Below, piece by piece: positions 1 to 8,643 of a DNA stretch of 15,494 nt; the stretch's first letter is position 1, and the number at the start of each line of letters is the position of its first letter. Under the pieces are notes generated by a model. The model was not told the origin of the DNA. It saw only the letters and a list, made by a program, of their open reading frames with translations, and made no database searches. The stretch lies in contig DMCN01000028.1 of NCBI GenBank assembly GCA_003445795.1, positions 6,817 through 22,310 of the forward strand, given 5' to 3'. Made by a program: the position numbers and the translations under genes. This DNA is from Gallionellaceae bacterium. GTDB lineage: Bacteria > Pseudomonadota > Gammaproteobacteria > Burkholderiales > Gallionellaceae.

Positions 1-533
1 CCCGCCACGGTGACGGAATAGCCGATCGCGAACAGCACCACGATCTCCTTGTATTGCTTCATCCCCGACATGAAGATCGTCGCCACCCAGATCGCGCACA
101 ACATGACGAAACAGGAAAGCATCAGTAAGCGGTATTGCAGGCTCACCCCGTGAAAGAAAAGGTAGATCGCCGCCATGCCGAACACACCGCCGACAGTGGT
201 GACCAGCAGCAACACACCGCCAAAATTGGACAACACCTGCTTGTCGAGCTTGCGGAACAGACTGTCCGCGATGAAGCGGGTGAAGCCGAGCTGGATGAAG
301 CCAGTCAGGATCAGCGAACTCATGATCAGGTAAGTCACCGACACCTGGAACTGCACGATCTGCATACGCGGATACACCACGCCCAGACTGATGAAGCCCA
401 CGAACAGGATACCGATGATGGAAAGCACCCACGGGCCCGAGCTGATGATGCCCGCATAGGTGTAAGCCTGGAACAGGCCGAAGTAGCTGTCCTTCTGCAG
501 CAGTTTGCGCAGTTCGAAGCCTATGCCTGCCAT
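1..533 (-). CDS. pelG: PelG, Pel exopolysaccharide inner-membrane protein (C-terminal part beyond window)
   Basis: About 177 N-terminal codons of PelG are visible; the rest lies beyond the left edge (the family is roughly 450 residues). The protein opens MAGIGFELRKLL and continues with an SSGPWVLSI stretch, which is the characteristic PelG N-terminus. I see five hydrophobic segments, near residues 27-52, 64-84, 104-126, 134-153 and 163-177, as expected for a polytopic inner-membrane protein. PelG belongs to the MATE/Wzx-like flippase superfamily. It is thought to form the synthase/transport complex with PelD, PelE and PelF and move the growing polymer across the inner membrane; that role is family knowledge. 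The ATG at 533 lies inside the end of pelF, overlapping it by 13 bp in another frame, with a GAGAAAG-like ribosome site just upstream, so translation is probably coupled. The start fits the family N-terminus exactly. Confidence 0.93.
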   Translation of the reverse strand, partial: MAGIGFELRKLLQKDSYFGLFQAYTYAGIISSGPWVLSIIGILFVGFISLGVVYPRMQIVQFQVSVTYLIMSSLILTGFIQLGFTRFIADSLFRKLDKQVLSNFGGVLLLVTTVGGVFGMAAIYLFFHGVSLQYRLLMLSCFVMLCAIWVATIFMSGMKQYKEIVVLFAIGYSVTVA

Positions 534-2041
534 GACAAGGCTTTCTCGTAGATGGCGCGATAACTGTCGAACATCCGCTCCTGCGTGTAATAGGTCTCGA
601 CGCGCCGGATGCCCGCTTCGCTGGCCGCGCGCCAGACAGCCTCGTCGCCCAACAACTCCAGTGCGGCCTCTGCCAGCGCCTGCGGATCGGCGATGCCCAC
701 GATGCGCCCGGCCGCGCCCAGCGCCTGATCCTCCTCGTCCAGGCCGTACAGCAATTGTCGGCAGGAGCCGACATCCGTACTGACGGCAGGTACACCCGCA
801 GCGAAACCTTCCAGCAGCACCAGCGGCAGCCCCTCGCTGATCGAACTCAGGATACCCAGCCCGACCTTGGGCAGCAGTTCCGTCATCTGCTGGAAGCCAA
901 GGAACTTCACGTTATCGTTGAGCCCCAGACCATCGACCAGATCCTTGCACTCCTGCACATAGTCCGGATCTTCATCCTCGGGCCCGGCGATCCAGCCCTG
1001 CGCCTCCGGCATACGGTTGGCGATGATGCGCATGGCGCGAATGTAGGTTTTGATGTCCTTGATCGGTACCACGCGCCCGATCAGGCACAGGATGGGCGGC
1101 GGCGACGGTGCGCGCAGCGCCCGCAGCGCGGCGAAACGCGGCACGTTGACGCCGTTGGGAATATTGCAGGTGCGTTCAGCCGGTGCGCCGTCTTCCACCT
1201 GGCGCAGGCGGTTCGTCTCGAACAGCGCGACGATGTGGTCCGAGCTGTCGTAGCAGCGCGTGCCGAGCTGCTGGAAGAAACGGATCCACAGTTGGCGGAA
1301 ATAGCTGATCTCGGTCGGATCGCGCTGGAAGATGTTGCGGTTGTCCTTCACCCATTGCGCCTGGAACAGGTCGATCTTGCGCTCTTTGGTATAGATGCCG
1401 TGCTCGGAAAGGATCAGCGGTCGCTTGTTCTTCTCCTTGAGCAGCGCCCCCAGCAGTCCGGCATACCCGGTCGACACCGTGTGGTAGGCCTTCACCGGAA
1501 TGAAGTTCTCGGCGATCTCGGCCAGCATCCACACCGGCGCGTGCATGGAACGCACAGTCCAGAAATAATCGACGAATGAAGGGTCTGAACAATGTTGCTG
1601 ATATTTCTCTTTGACGAAGCCCCACGCCTCCTGGCTGTACAGAAAGGTGTCCAGTCCGGCCTTGCCGTGCGGAGAAAGCTCCGGAATCAACGCGCGAAAA
1701 GTCTCCTTGCCGTCGGTGTGAGTCTCGGGGTGGCGGAAACACTCATGCATGTGCTTGATGTTGCCGAACACCCTGGCATCACCGAGCTTGGGGCGTATCT
1801 GCGGGATCTCGTGCTCGTTGTAGAGATAATGCACCTCCAGATGAACGACGTTATCCGGCAATGTATATTTCGGTTCGCCGTAATCCTCCTTGCGGCTGCC
1901 GATGAACACCAGCGCAAAGGTATATTGCGGGAAACCGCGGATGATCTGGTTGACCCAGCTCGACACCCCGCCCGAGACATAGGGAAAGGTCCCTTCCAGC
2001 AACAGGCCGATATCGGCACGCTCGGCGCGCGGGAACGTCAT
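521..2041 (-). CDS. pelF: PelF, GT4-family glycosyltransferase of Pel polysaccharide synthesis
   Basis: A 506-residue cytoplasmic GT-B glycosyltransferase, essentially the same length as Pseudomonas PelF (about 507). The N-terminal fold carries LLLEGTFPYVSGGVSSW (residues 13-29), the typical PelF opening with the glycine-rich acceptor-side loop. The C-terminal fold has IGRVVPIKD (321-329), supplying the Arg and Lys that contact the nucleotide diphosphate. It also has SEGLPLVLLEGFAAG, whose E403 and E411 form the EX7E motif of retaining GT4 enzymes. All expected catalytic features are intact. PelF polymerises Pel, a partly deacetylated GalNAc-rich polymer, from UDP-sugar. The ATG overlaps the pelE stop as ATGA and has a strong AAGGAG site 8 nt upstream, so this start is well supported. 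It is followed by pelG with a 13-bp overlap. The UDP-GalNAc donor is inferred from the family and from the epimerase at the head of the operon. Confidence 0.96.
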   Translation of the reverse strand: MTFPRAERADIGLLLEGTFPYVSGGVSSWVNQIIRGFPQYTFALVFIGSRKEDYGEPKYTLPDNVVHLEVHYLYNEHEIPQIRPKLGDARVFGNIKHMHECFRHPETHTDGKETFRALIPELSPHGKAGLDTFLYSQEAWGFVKEKYQQHCSDPSFVDYFWTVRSMHAPVWMLAEIAENFIPVKAYHTVSTGYAGLLGALLKEKNKRPLILSEHGIYTKERKIDLFQAQWVKDNRNIFQRDPTEISYFRQLWIRFFQQLGTRCYDSSDHIVALFETNRLRQVEDGAPAERTCNIPNGVNVPRFAALRALRAPSPPPILCLIGRVVPIKDIKTYIRAMRIIANRMPEAQGWIAGPEDEDPDYVQECKDLVDGLGLNDNVKFLGFQQMTELLPKVGLGILSSISEGLPLVLLEGFAAGVPAVSTDVGSCRQLLYGLDEEDQALGAAGRIVGIADPQALAEAALELLGDEAVWRAASEAGIRRVETYYTQERMFDSYRAIYEKALSWQA

Positions 2042-3054
2042 GTCGCGCTCTCCTTGTGTTCCGGCTGCACCCAGAAACGGATCGCGTTCTGCATGATCGG
2101 TGTGAGCTGCGATTGGGACAGGCGTTCCAGCAGACGCTGCACGGTCGCGAAATCACGGCGGACAAAGGCGATCTCGACGATATAAGGCAGCACGCGCGAC
2201 TCGGGCAGCCCCTGCTTTATCGCGGCGTTCAACACCACCGTCGCCTCTTCGTGCCGTTTCAGCTCGTGCAGGATGCGTCCCTTGAGCAACAGCAAACCGG
2301 CATCCTGCGGCGTCAGTTCCAGTGCGCTGTCGGCATATTGCAGTGCCTGGTTCAATGCGTGGGTGCGCAGGTCACCCTGCGCCAGACCGGCGTAAATCAT
2401 CTCCCAGTAGAGTTCGGCCAGATGCCGCAGCCCCATCAGCTTCATCTCCGGATTCTCCGTATCCCTGAGACTGACCAACTCGCGATGTATCTGCGCGGTG
2501 ATCTTCTGTTCCCGGTTGTCGAGCAGACCGTAAGCCACCAGGCGGATATCATCGGAAGAATCGCCCAGCATATCCTGCAGCAACGGGCTGGAGATGCGCG
2601 GCGGCATACCCTGCAAGGCAAGCAGAGATTGCAGGCGCTGCGGTGTCGGGACGGATGTCTGCGTCAGGCGGGATTTGATACCGCCCTGGCTGTATTTCAT
2701 TTCCGTATCGCGCAACGACAGCACGAACTCGGGCAGCTTCACCGTGGCGAAAGGCTGGATGACCACTTCCCTGCGGCGGATCGAGGCGACCACGACCGCG
2801 AACAGCATGCCGGCGATGCCAAGCACCGGCACGAAGAAGGCGAAGTTGAACAGCAGAAACAACACTGCGACACGCGGCTTGCGAAAATCCCGCGGCAGGA
2901 AGTGCCAACCGGCCACGGCCAGCAAAGCACTGGCAGCAGCATGCAACAGCAGGAACAACGGCGAGAGCCAGCCGGCACCGCCAAAATGCGAAACCGCACC
3001 GACCCCGGATGCTTCGAGTGCTAGCGCCAGTGCGATCAGGATGTACTTAATCAT
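2038..3054 (-). CDS. pelE: PelE, inner-membrane TPR protein of the Pel synthase complex
   Basis: A 338-residue protein, close to the roughly 330 residues of Pseudomonas PelE. It begins MIKYILIALALALEASG. Hydrophobic segments at about residues 3-21, 28-49 and 62-91 anchor it in the inner membrane, and the remainder (about 100-338) is a soluble helical region. Residues 205-315 look like TPR repeats, for example ALQYADSALELTPQDAG and ILHELKRHEEATVVLNAAI. By family knowledge PelE binds PelD and helps bring PelF to the membrane. I chose the ATG at 3054 rather than an in-frame start 31 codons upstream: the extra N-terminus would be arginine/serine-rich, would lie wholly inside pelD and is unlike PelE, whereas 3054 puts the first membrane helix at the N-terminus and gives an 8-bp overlap with the pelD stop plus a GGAG just upstream. 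It ends as ATGA with pelF. Confidence 0.92.
   Translation of the reverse strand: MIKYILIALALALEASGVGAVSHFGGAGWLSPLFLLLHAAASALLAVAGWHFLPRDFRKPRVAVLFLLFNFAFFVPVLGIAGMLFAVVVASIRRREVVIQPFATVKLPEFVLSLRDTEMKYSQGGIKSRLTQTSVPTPQRLQSLLALQGMPPRISSPLLQDMLGDSSDDIRLVAYGLLDNREQKITAQIHRELVSLRDTENPEMKLMGLRHLAELYWEMIYAGLAQGDLRTHALNQALQYADSALELTPQDAGLLLLKGRILHELKRHEEATVVLNAAIKQGLPESRVLPYIVEIAFVRRDFATVQRLLERLSQSQLTPIMQNAIRFWVQPEHKESAT
2050..2055 (-). promoter_or_regulatory. Strong ribosome binding site of pelF
   Basis: AAGGAG on the minus strand, 8 nt before the pelF ATG and inside the last codons of pelE. It is the best Shine-Dalgarno match I found inside the operon, and it suggests that PelF can be made at a higher rate than coupling alone would give. 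Confidence 0.7.
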
Positions 3055-4393
3055 GACGCTCCGCGATGATGCGCTGCAGCGAGACCACCGGATCCGCTTC
3101 CGCGAAGCTGATGCGCTGCGGCGCCAGGCGCCACTGGTCGTAGCCATCGCCCATGTATTCCATCAGGATGGTCTCGATGCGGATCAGATACCCCTCCACC
3201 GAAGCCTCTGTGGCCAGCGGCATCAGGTTGATCAGCAAAGTGCGATCGCCGACTGGCAACAGCCAGGAGATATCGAGTCCGCGCCGGATACGGGTGATCT
3301 GGGCGATGGCCTGCCGTCCCGCGTCGTCGTTCCCGAACGGCAGCGCGACGATATGACTGTTGATACCGTACCCGCGCTGCAACATGAGCAGCTTGTGGAG
3401 CTCGGCGGCAAAATCCATCGGAGCAGACGGGAACGTGTCCCGGATGATGCGCACGCCTTCAGCTTCGCTGACGCAATTGGCGTAGTAGCCGAGCATCACC
3501 GAAAGCATCTGCAGGTTCTCTTCGTTCACCGCCAGGAACGGCATGCGATCGATTGCGAGCACACCCAGCGACTCTTGCTCGCTGTTCAGGATGGGCACCA
3601 CCACCAGGAACGGTGAAGGCAGTTCGTTATCCCCCAAGCCCTTGAGTTGCAGATGCGCCAGCGATCGGTTCTCGATCGCGTGTTGCAGCAAAGGATCTTC
3701 CGCCGACAGATCCGGCGGCGAGCCGATCTGGCTGGTTCGCTCGTAACAGCCATCCTTGCCGGGGATGAAGATCGCCGCGGACTCCAGTTGGCAATATTGC
3801 GTGAGCATCTGCAGCAGCCTGCCAGAAGCCGGCATGCGATCCTTTGTCTGCTCGGCCGTCAGCTGGCGCACTCCGTTCAGCGCGTCGCGCAAAGTGACCG
3901 GTTTGGTCAATATCTCCTGCTCCATGCGGTCATGCGAAAGTCGCAGCAACAGGTGACGCGAAGTGATGCGCGCGAGACGCTCGTCGAGATAGCGGTTGGT
4001 CTCTTCCGCACGGCGCAGACGCGAAGACCAGGCCGCGCTGAATTCGCCGCAGATCATGGTGAGGATAAGCCCGCCGAGGAAGAACTGTTCCGGAAAGTTC
4101 TCCTGCTGCCCCCCCAGCAGGAGGATCAGCTTCCATGCGGCGATCAGGATGAGCGAGGAGACGACGCCCGGCACCACGCCGTAGCGCAGCGCGATCAGCA
4201 CGGGGGCCAGCCATATCCAGTGGAATTCGCTGCCAACCTGGAACGGGTTGTCGCGCTGGAAGAACATGCCCACCGCGATGGCGCCGAGCGAGATGACCAC
4301 CACTTCCAGCCACATCAAGCGGTTGGAACGGACCGGGGCCAGCGTGACGTTCAGTCGCGCCAGCGCAGCATGTAACAGGGTTCTAGGGTCCAA
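3047..4393 (-). CDS. pelD: PelD, c-di-GMP receptor of Pel polysaccharide production
   Basis: A 448-residue inner-membrane regulator (Pseudomonas PelD is about 455). Order of parts: a short cytoplasmic N-terminus; four hydrophobic segments (about 27-44, 58-76, 77-93, 104-120); a charged, probably helical linker (about 124-160); a GAF domain (about 165-315); and a C-terminal degenerate GGDEF domain (about 320-430). The inhibitory-site motif RGLD (R371, D374) that binds dimeric c-di-GMP is intact, and R405 may be the further conserved Arg. The catalytic GGDEF position reads VGDRT (381-385), so no cyclase activity is expected. c-di-GMP binding should switch on polymer synthesis through PelE/PelF. 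The only start that keeps the normal N-terminus is TTG at 4393, 7 bp after the pelC stop, with no clear ribosome site; no in-frame ATG exists between the upstream stop and M27. Confidence 0.94.
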   Translation of the reverse strand: MDPRTLLHAALARLNVTLAPVRSNRLMWLEVVVISLGAIAVGMFFQRDNPFQVGSEFHWIWLAPVLIALRYGVVPGVVSSLILIAAWKLILLLGGQQENFPEQFFLGGLILTMICGEFSAAWSSRLRRAEETNRYLDERLARITSRHLLLRLSHDRMEQEILTKPVTLRDALNGVRQLTAEQTKDRMPASGRLLQMLTQYCQLESAAIFIPGKDGCYERTSQIGSPPDLSAEDPLLQHAIENRSLAHLQLKGLGDNELPSPFLVVVPILNSEQESLGVLAIDRMPFLAVNEENLQMLSVMLGYYANCVSEAEGVRIIRDTFPSAPMDFAAELHKLLMLQRGYGINSHIVALPFGNDDAGRQAIAQITRIRRGLDISWLLPVGDRTLLINLMPLATEASVEGYLIRIETILMEYMGDGYDQWRLAPQRISFAEADPVVSLQRIIAERHD

Positions 4394-4400
4394 TTGGCGA

Positions 4401-4928
4401 TCACTGCAACGGGATATCGTCCAGCATTTCTCCGATCAGTTTCTGGGCGACCGCGCTCAGCGCGTCGCGGCTCCAGCCGGTCTTGCTGCCTGCCGCGGTC
4501 CATACCACGCTGTCGCCGTTCTTGAGGTCGATCACCTGCAGTGTCATGCCGACCGCAGGTTCACCGTCGATGCCCACCTTGTAATGCCACTCGTCCACGG
4601 CACCGGTCACCGCGTAGCGAACGCCCTGCTCGCGCGCCCAGCTCAGTGCATCGGCCACAGCCTTGCGCTCTGCCGGCTCGAACAGGCTGTCACGATTGAG
4701 CGTCGCCGGATAGTGGTGCAGGTTGGCGATCTCGCGGCTGCGCAACAGCACCTCGGCGATAGTCTCGGCGCGCAATCCGGCCTGGGGCACATCGGTGTGG
4801 TTGACAATGGGCAGCAAGGCCCACTTTGCATTGCGCTCAAGCTGCTTTCCCGTGGCAGCGCGATCCATGACCGCGCAGGATGATAGTGCCGCGACTAGAA
4901 GCAGGATGCCGATTCTGATGGTCTTCAT
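4401..4928 (-). CDS. pelC: PelC, outer-membrane lipoprotein of the Pel export channel
   Basis: A 175-residue protein (Pseudomonas PelC is about 172) with a lipoprotein signal: MKTIRIG, then a hydrophobic run, then LSSC with the acylated Cys at residue 18. The residue after Cys is Ala, not Asp, which fits outer-membrane sorting. The mature part has the alpha/beta PelC fold pattern, including a WALLPIVNHTD strand, AETIAEVLLRS helix and a GMTLQVIDLKNGDSVVW segment. By family knowledge PelC forms a dodecameric ring on the periplasmic side of the outer membrane that guides cationic Pel to the PelB pore. The ATG is preceded by AAGGGA about 6 nt upstream. It lies 28 bp downstream of pelB and 7 bp upstream of pelD. 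Confidence 0.94.
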   Translation of the reverse strand: MKTIRIGILLLVAALSSCAVMDRAATGKQLERNAKWALLPIVNHTDVPQAGLRAETIAEVLLRSREIANLHHYPATLNRDSLFEPAERKAVADALSWAREQGVRYAVTGAVDEWHYKVGIDGEPAVGMTLQVIDLKNGDSVVWTAAGSKTGWSRDALSAVAQKLIGEMLDDIPLQ

Positions 4929-4956
4929 TTTGTTCCCTTTGCGTGGATGGCAATAA

Positions 4957-7900
4957 TCAATCGAAATAATAGCGGTAGTTCAATTCCAGTTCGTAACTGC
5001 GGGAGAAGAGAGAGTCGACCCCTCCCCGCTCCAGTCCATAATTCAGCGAAAGCTGATCAGCACCGACGACCGGACCTGCCAATCCAAGCCCGGCATTATA
5101 GCCGCTGCCGCTGACATCGTTATAGGTGTAGCAGTAATCCAGATAGGGTAACCACATGCGGGCATAGCTCAGCCTGCGCCCTTCACCGACACCCAGACAG
5201 GCGCCGTAGAGGTTGGAGTCAGCCGGCAACTCGATGGGTGCTGCGGCAATCGGCGCGAAGCGTGTATGGGCGCCGATCAGCCGCACCTTCCAGTCCGGAT
5301 ATTCCGTGCGGAATCGGTGCCCCAGTTCCCAGGCAAGGTTCTTCCCGCTGCCCAGATATTCGCCGCCGTGCATGTAATAACGCGCCCAACCGGGATCCAC
5401 ATACAGATGATCGCGCTTGCTGATGGAATACAGCAGCGCAGTGCTGACCCGGTTGCGCATGGCGAGCTCCCGCAGCAGGCTGGAATCCGTGGCTGCCGTG
5501 TGGAATTCGACCCCGAACTGCAATGTGCTACGGCTCAGGATATCCGTGGAATGTTTCAATTCAGCTTCGGTAGTGTGGCTGAGTTCGTTGCGGCGGCGCA
5601 CGGCGAGTTCGGTATCGCCACGCTTGCCGCGGTGCTTCAGGGCGATTCCCCCGACGGTCACCCGGGGCGGCACCGTGGCGAATTCGGAGGTGTCATCATC
5701 AGATTGTCCGGTACGCGCATATTCGACCGCGATGCGGGTGTCGTGGTCGAGCGGCATGTCGAGACGCAGGTAGCGTTCGAACTGATGCAGACTGCCCAAC
5801 AGCGCCTGCCGCATCCCGGCATCGACAAAACTCGCGGCGGCCAGCGCATCTTCGGTCAGGTGCGCATGCGCTGTCGCGCTTTCCGGATCGTTCTCCAGTT
5901 CCGCGTACGCCACGGCGCGCGCCTCCCCCGTCCGCCCCAGCGTTTTCAGCGCATCACGCAACACCGGTCCGGAAAGGCCGTCGGCCTGAGTGGCCACCAG
6001 ACCGTCGAGCGTGGTGCGGTCTTCGTCCGCCTGTGCCACCGATGCTTCGGCCCAGAGCGGCCGTTTGAGGGAGCGTCCGTAACGTTGCCACAACCAGGCC
6101 TTGGCACCTGGCGAACGCTCGGTGGAAACCGACCAGCCCAGCACCAGTTCGCTGGTGGCGAGGTCTGTCGCAGCGTTCCTCTCGACCAGCCTGTCCTGCC
6201 GCAGCACCGAGCGCACCAGCGCCAGCGCGGGATCTCCCGGATGGTTCATCATCGACAGACGTGCCGCCGCCAGCATGTCGGGCGGGAACGGCAACGCCAG
6301 CGGTTTGTCCGACAGGCGCGCTTTCAGTTGCTGCCATGCCTGCTGGCGCACGCGATCCGCCAAGCCCTCCTGCCTCGCCTGTTGCAGCGCATCGGCGTAA
6401 TTCACCAGCCACAGGAAATCCTGCTTCTCCTGTTTGAGCAGCCGGGTGTAATAGGCCACCGCACGCGTCGGCTGGCCGATCACCTGATAGGCCGCGGCAA
6501 GCACCCCCCAATAGGCCGGCTCGTTCTGTTCGCCGCGTGCCACGATCAGTGCGATCATTTCGCGCAGCCCTGCTTCGTCGTGACCGTCGATGAGGAACCA
6601 CATGATGCCGTTGACGGTGACCGGATCGTCGGGGGAAATGGCGACCGCGCGGCGGTAATCGGCGCGGGCGGCGGCGAAATCGCCGTTCGCCTGCTGGTAC
6701 TCTGCGCGCAACAGGTAATAACGGGGCGTGCCGGACAAGTCCACGTTGCCGCGGGCCGCCACGCTTTCGAACAGGCGTCTCTGCGCCGCCACATCACCCC
6801 TTGCCGCGTAGATCTCCAGCGCCCGCAACAGCATGTCGCGATCGTCGAAGCGGCGGTAGGCGAGTTCCGCCAGGGCCGCTTTTTCCTCCTGCTTCGAATC
6901 GTTCAGCAGATAGATCAGCCGGACGATGTCTTCCCGCGCCAGCTTGCCCGTATCCGACAGATGGCGGTAACTGTTCAGGGCATCGCTGTCCTGTTGCAAC
7001 TGCCAGGCCAGATCGGCCAGCGCCTTCCAGTAGTCGGAATCCTTTTCTCCGGCATGATTCCGGTTCTTTTGCAGCAGGTCGTAGGCTTTCTGGTATTCGC
7101 CTTTGCGCAGATAGATGTTGACGATCTTGATCGTCAGGTCGGCGTTCGCACCGTGGCGATCGAGCAAACGGAAATACAGGCGGCGCGCGCGGTCGTCATC
7201 GCCGCCATGTTCGGCCAGCCGTGCAGCGATCTCCAGATGGGCGGCACGGTGATTGGCGGCATAGCGCTCTTCGAAATAACGGGAGCCTTCGCGATGCCTT
7301 CCGGTCTGTTCGAACAGGGAGGCCATGTTCTCGCTCTGCACATCATCCGGATCCTGCGAGACCGCCAGGCTTTTCCAGCCATCCAGCAATGCGTCGTAAT
7401 CGTTGAGCATGGGCGCCAGACGCAACACCGCGAGCAGTGCAGTGCGGCTGCCGTCCCGTTTGAGCAGCCACTTCCATTCGCGCAACGCGATCTCGGGCCG
7501 CCCCAGCCATTCGGCCAGCTCCGCCAGACGCTTGTGCCATATCTTCTCCTTCGGCGACTGGCGCACGGCGGCCTCGGCGACGCGGAACGCATCTTCGAGC
7601 TTGCTGTTGGACATGAAGACATCGTAGGCGAGCTGATAGGTTCGCGGATCGTAAGCGCGGATCTTCTCGACCGGGATTTCCTGCTGTTCTTCCGCCTCCG
7701 CATCGGCGATACCGAGCAGACGCAGATCGACATCCCTGACCCAGGCCCAGACCTCGCCCAGCCAGGAGAGATGCAGCAGGCGTTTGGTGTAACGTATGGC
7801 GCGCTCCTGGTCGTTCGCTTCCCGTGCAACCCGTACCAGCGAGTACAACGTCTCGTCATCATGTTCGAGATTTCCCACATGCTGATCGATGGCCTGCATA

Positions 7901-8643
7901 GCCCTGTCGTAGAAGCCCCCCCACATCAGCGCACGGATACCGGCCAACAGATAGGCGCGCTGGCCGGAGATCGTGTATTCCCGGTGTCGCGCCAGAAAAT
8001 ACAGATGCGCTGCCAGCCCGTGTTCACCCTTGGCAAGCGAACGCGCCGCAGCCGCAGCCAGCCAGTCCACCGACACCGATCTTGAAGCATCCTCGATGGC
8101 GCGGTACAACAGCACCGAAACGCCGCGTTCCTGCAAGCGGTCCGCCTGTCCGGCCAGATACACCAGGGTCGGCAATGACCATGGCTTGTTCGAGAGTCGC
8201 ACGAATATCTCTGTAGCGCGGGAGAGCAGGCTACGGTATTGCGCGCTGTACCGATTCTCCTTCGCCAGCAGCGCAAGCACCAGTTTGTACTCGGCCAGCA
8301 GACCGTTGGCTTGCCGGGTGGGATCGGCACTTGCGAGCGCTGGTTGAATCAGTTCAGCGACACCTTCGGTATCGCCAAGATGGGTCTTGTGCTCGGCCAG
8401 CAGCAGGCGCAATTCGATATTGCCCGGCTCCGCGCGCAAGAGGTTGCCGAGATAGCTCACCGTCAGCGGATCGCCCAGCCGTTGCTGCGATGCCTGCCGC
8501 AGCAACGATTGCTTCGGAAAGATCAGCACCAGCGGGATCAGCACCAGCACGGCAAAGCCTGCCAGCGTCCACGCGGACATCAGTTTCGGGCGCTCGATCC
8601 CGGCTTTACTTCGGGCAGTGAATTCGTAAGTCGTCGATTGCAT
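4957..8643 (-). CDS. pelB: PelB, TPR scaffold and outer-membrane beta-barrel for Pel export
   Basis: About 1228 residues from this start (Pseudomonas PelB is about 1190). One N-terminal membrane helix (AWTLAGFAVLVLIPLVLIFP, about residues 24-43) is followed by a very long helical TPR region (about 50-950) and a C-terminal beta-barrel of about 275 residues. The barrel shows alternating polar/aromatic strands such as YELELNYRYYFD at the end. Family knowledge: the TPR part lies in the periplasm and binds PelA, localising deacetylation and hydrolysis to the export site, and the barrel is the outer-membrane pore. Start choice is uncertain. The ATG at 8643 overlaps the pelA end by 38 bp. The ATG at 8580 lies 25 bp after the pelA stop, leaves only the short MSAW before the helix and gives 1207 residues. 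The open frame runs further, to 8775, but that part is arginine-rich and lies deep in pelA. None of the starts has a good ribosome site. Confidence 0.93.
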   Translation of the reverse strand: MQSTTYEFTARSKAGIERPKLMSAWTLAGFAVLVLIPLVLIFPKQSLLRQASQQRLGDPLTVSYLGNLLRAEPGNIELRLLLAEHKTHLGDTEGVAELIQPALASADPTRQANGLLAEYKLVLALLAKENRYSAQYRSLLSRATEIFVRLSNKPWSLPTLVYLAGQADRLQERGVSVLLYRAIEDASRSVSVDWLAAAAARSLAKGEHGLAAHLYFLARHREYTISGQRAYLLAGIRALMWGGFYDRAMQAIDQHVGNLEHDDETLYSLVRVAREANDQERAIRYTKRLLHLSWLGEVWAWVRDVDLRLLGIADAEAEEQQEIPVEKIRAYDPRTYQLAYDVFMSNSKLEDAFRVAEAAVRQSPKEKIWHKRLAELAEWLGRPEIALREWKWLLKRDGSRTALLAVLRLAPMLNDYDALLDGWKSLAVSQDPDDVQSENMASLFEQTGRHREGSRYFEERYAANHRAAHLEIAARLAEHGGDDDRARRLYFRLLDRHGANADLTIKIVNIYLRKGEYQKAYDLLQKNRNHAGEKDSDYWKALADLAWQLQQDSDALNSYRHLSDTGKLAREDIVRLIYLLNDSKQEEKAALAELAYRRFDDRDMLLRALEIYAARGDVAAQRRLFESVAARGNVDLSGTPRYYLLRAEYQQANGDFAAARADYRRAVAISPDDPVTVNGIMWFLIDGHDEAGLREMIALIVARGEQNEPAYWGVLAAAYQVIGQPTRAVAYYTRLLKQEKQDFLWLVNYADALQQARQEGLADRVRQQAWQQLKARLSDKPLALPFPPDMLAAARLSMMNHPGDPALALVRSVLRQDRLVERNAATDLATSELVLGWSVSTERSPGAKAWLWQRYGRSLKRPLWAEASVAQADEDRTTLDGLVATQADGLSGPVLRDALKTLGRTGEARAVAYAELENDPESATAHAHLTEDALAAASFVDAGMRQALLGSLHQFERYLRLDMPLDHDTRIAVEYARTGQSDDDTSEFATVPPRVTVGGIALKHRGKRGDTELAVRRRNELSHTTEAELKHSTDILSRSTLQFGVEFHTAATDSSLLRELAMRNRVSTALLYSISKRDHLYVDPGWARYYMHGGEYLGSGKNLAWELGHRFRTEYPDWKVRLIGAHTRFAPIAAAPIELPADSNLYGACLGVGEGRRLSYARMWLPYLDYCYTYNDVSGSGYNAGLGLAGPVVGADQLSLNYGLERGGVDSLFSRSYELELNYRYYFD

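Noticed and set aside
3055..3147. N-terminal extension of PelE by 31 codons.
   Set aside because: The extension is Arg/Ser-rich, lies entirely within pelD in another frame and would bury the first membrane helix; the ATG at 3054 fits the family and the operon overlaps.
5266..8085. A 939-codon open frame on the plus strand opposite pelB.
   Set aside because: It is antisense to a clear PelB, is low-complexity (Q/R/H-rich) and is a product of GC-rich codon bias; no family resemblance.
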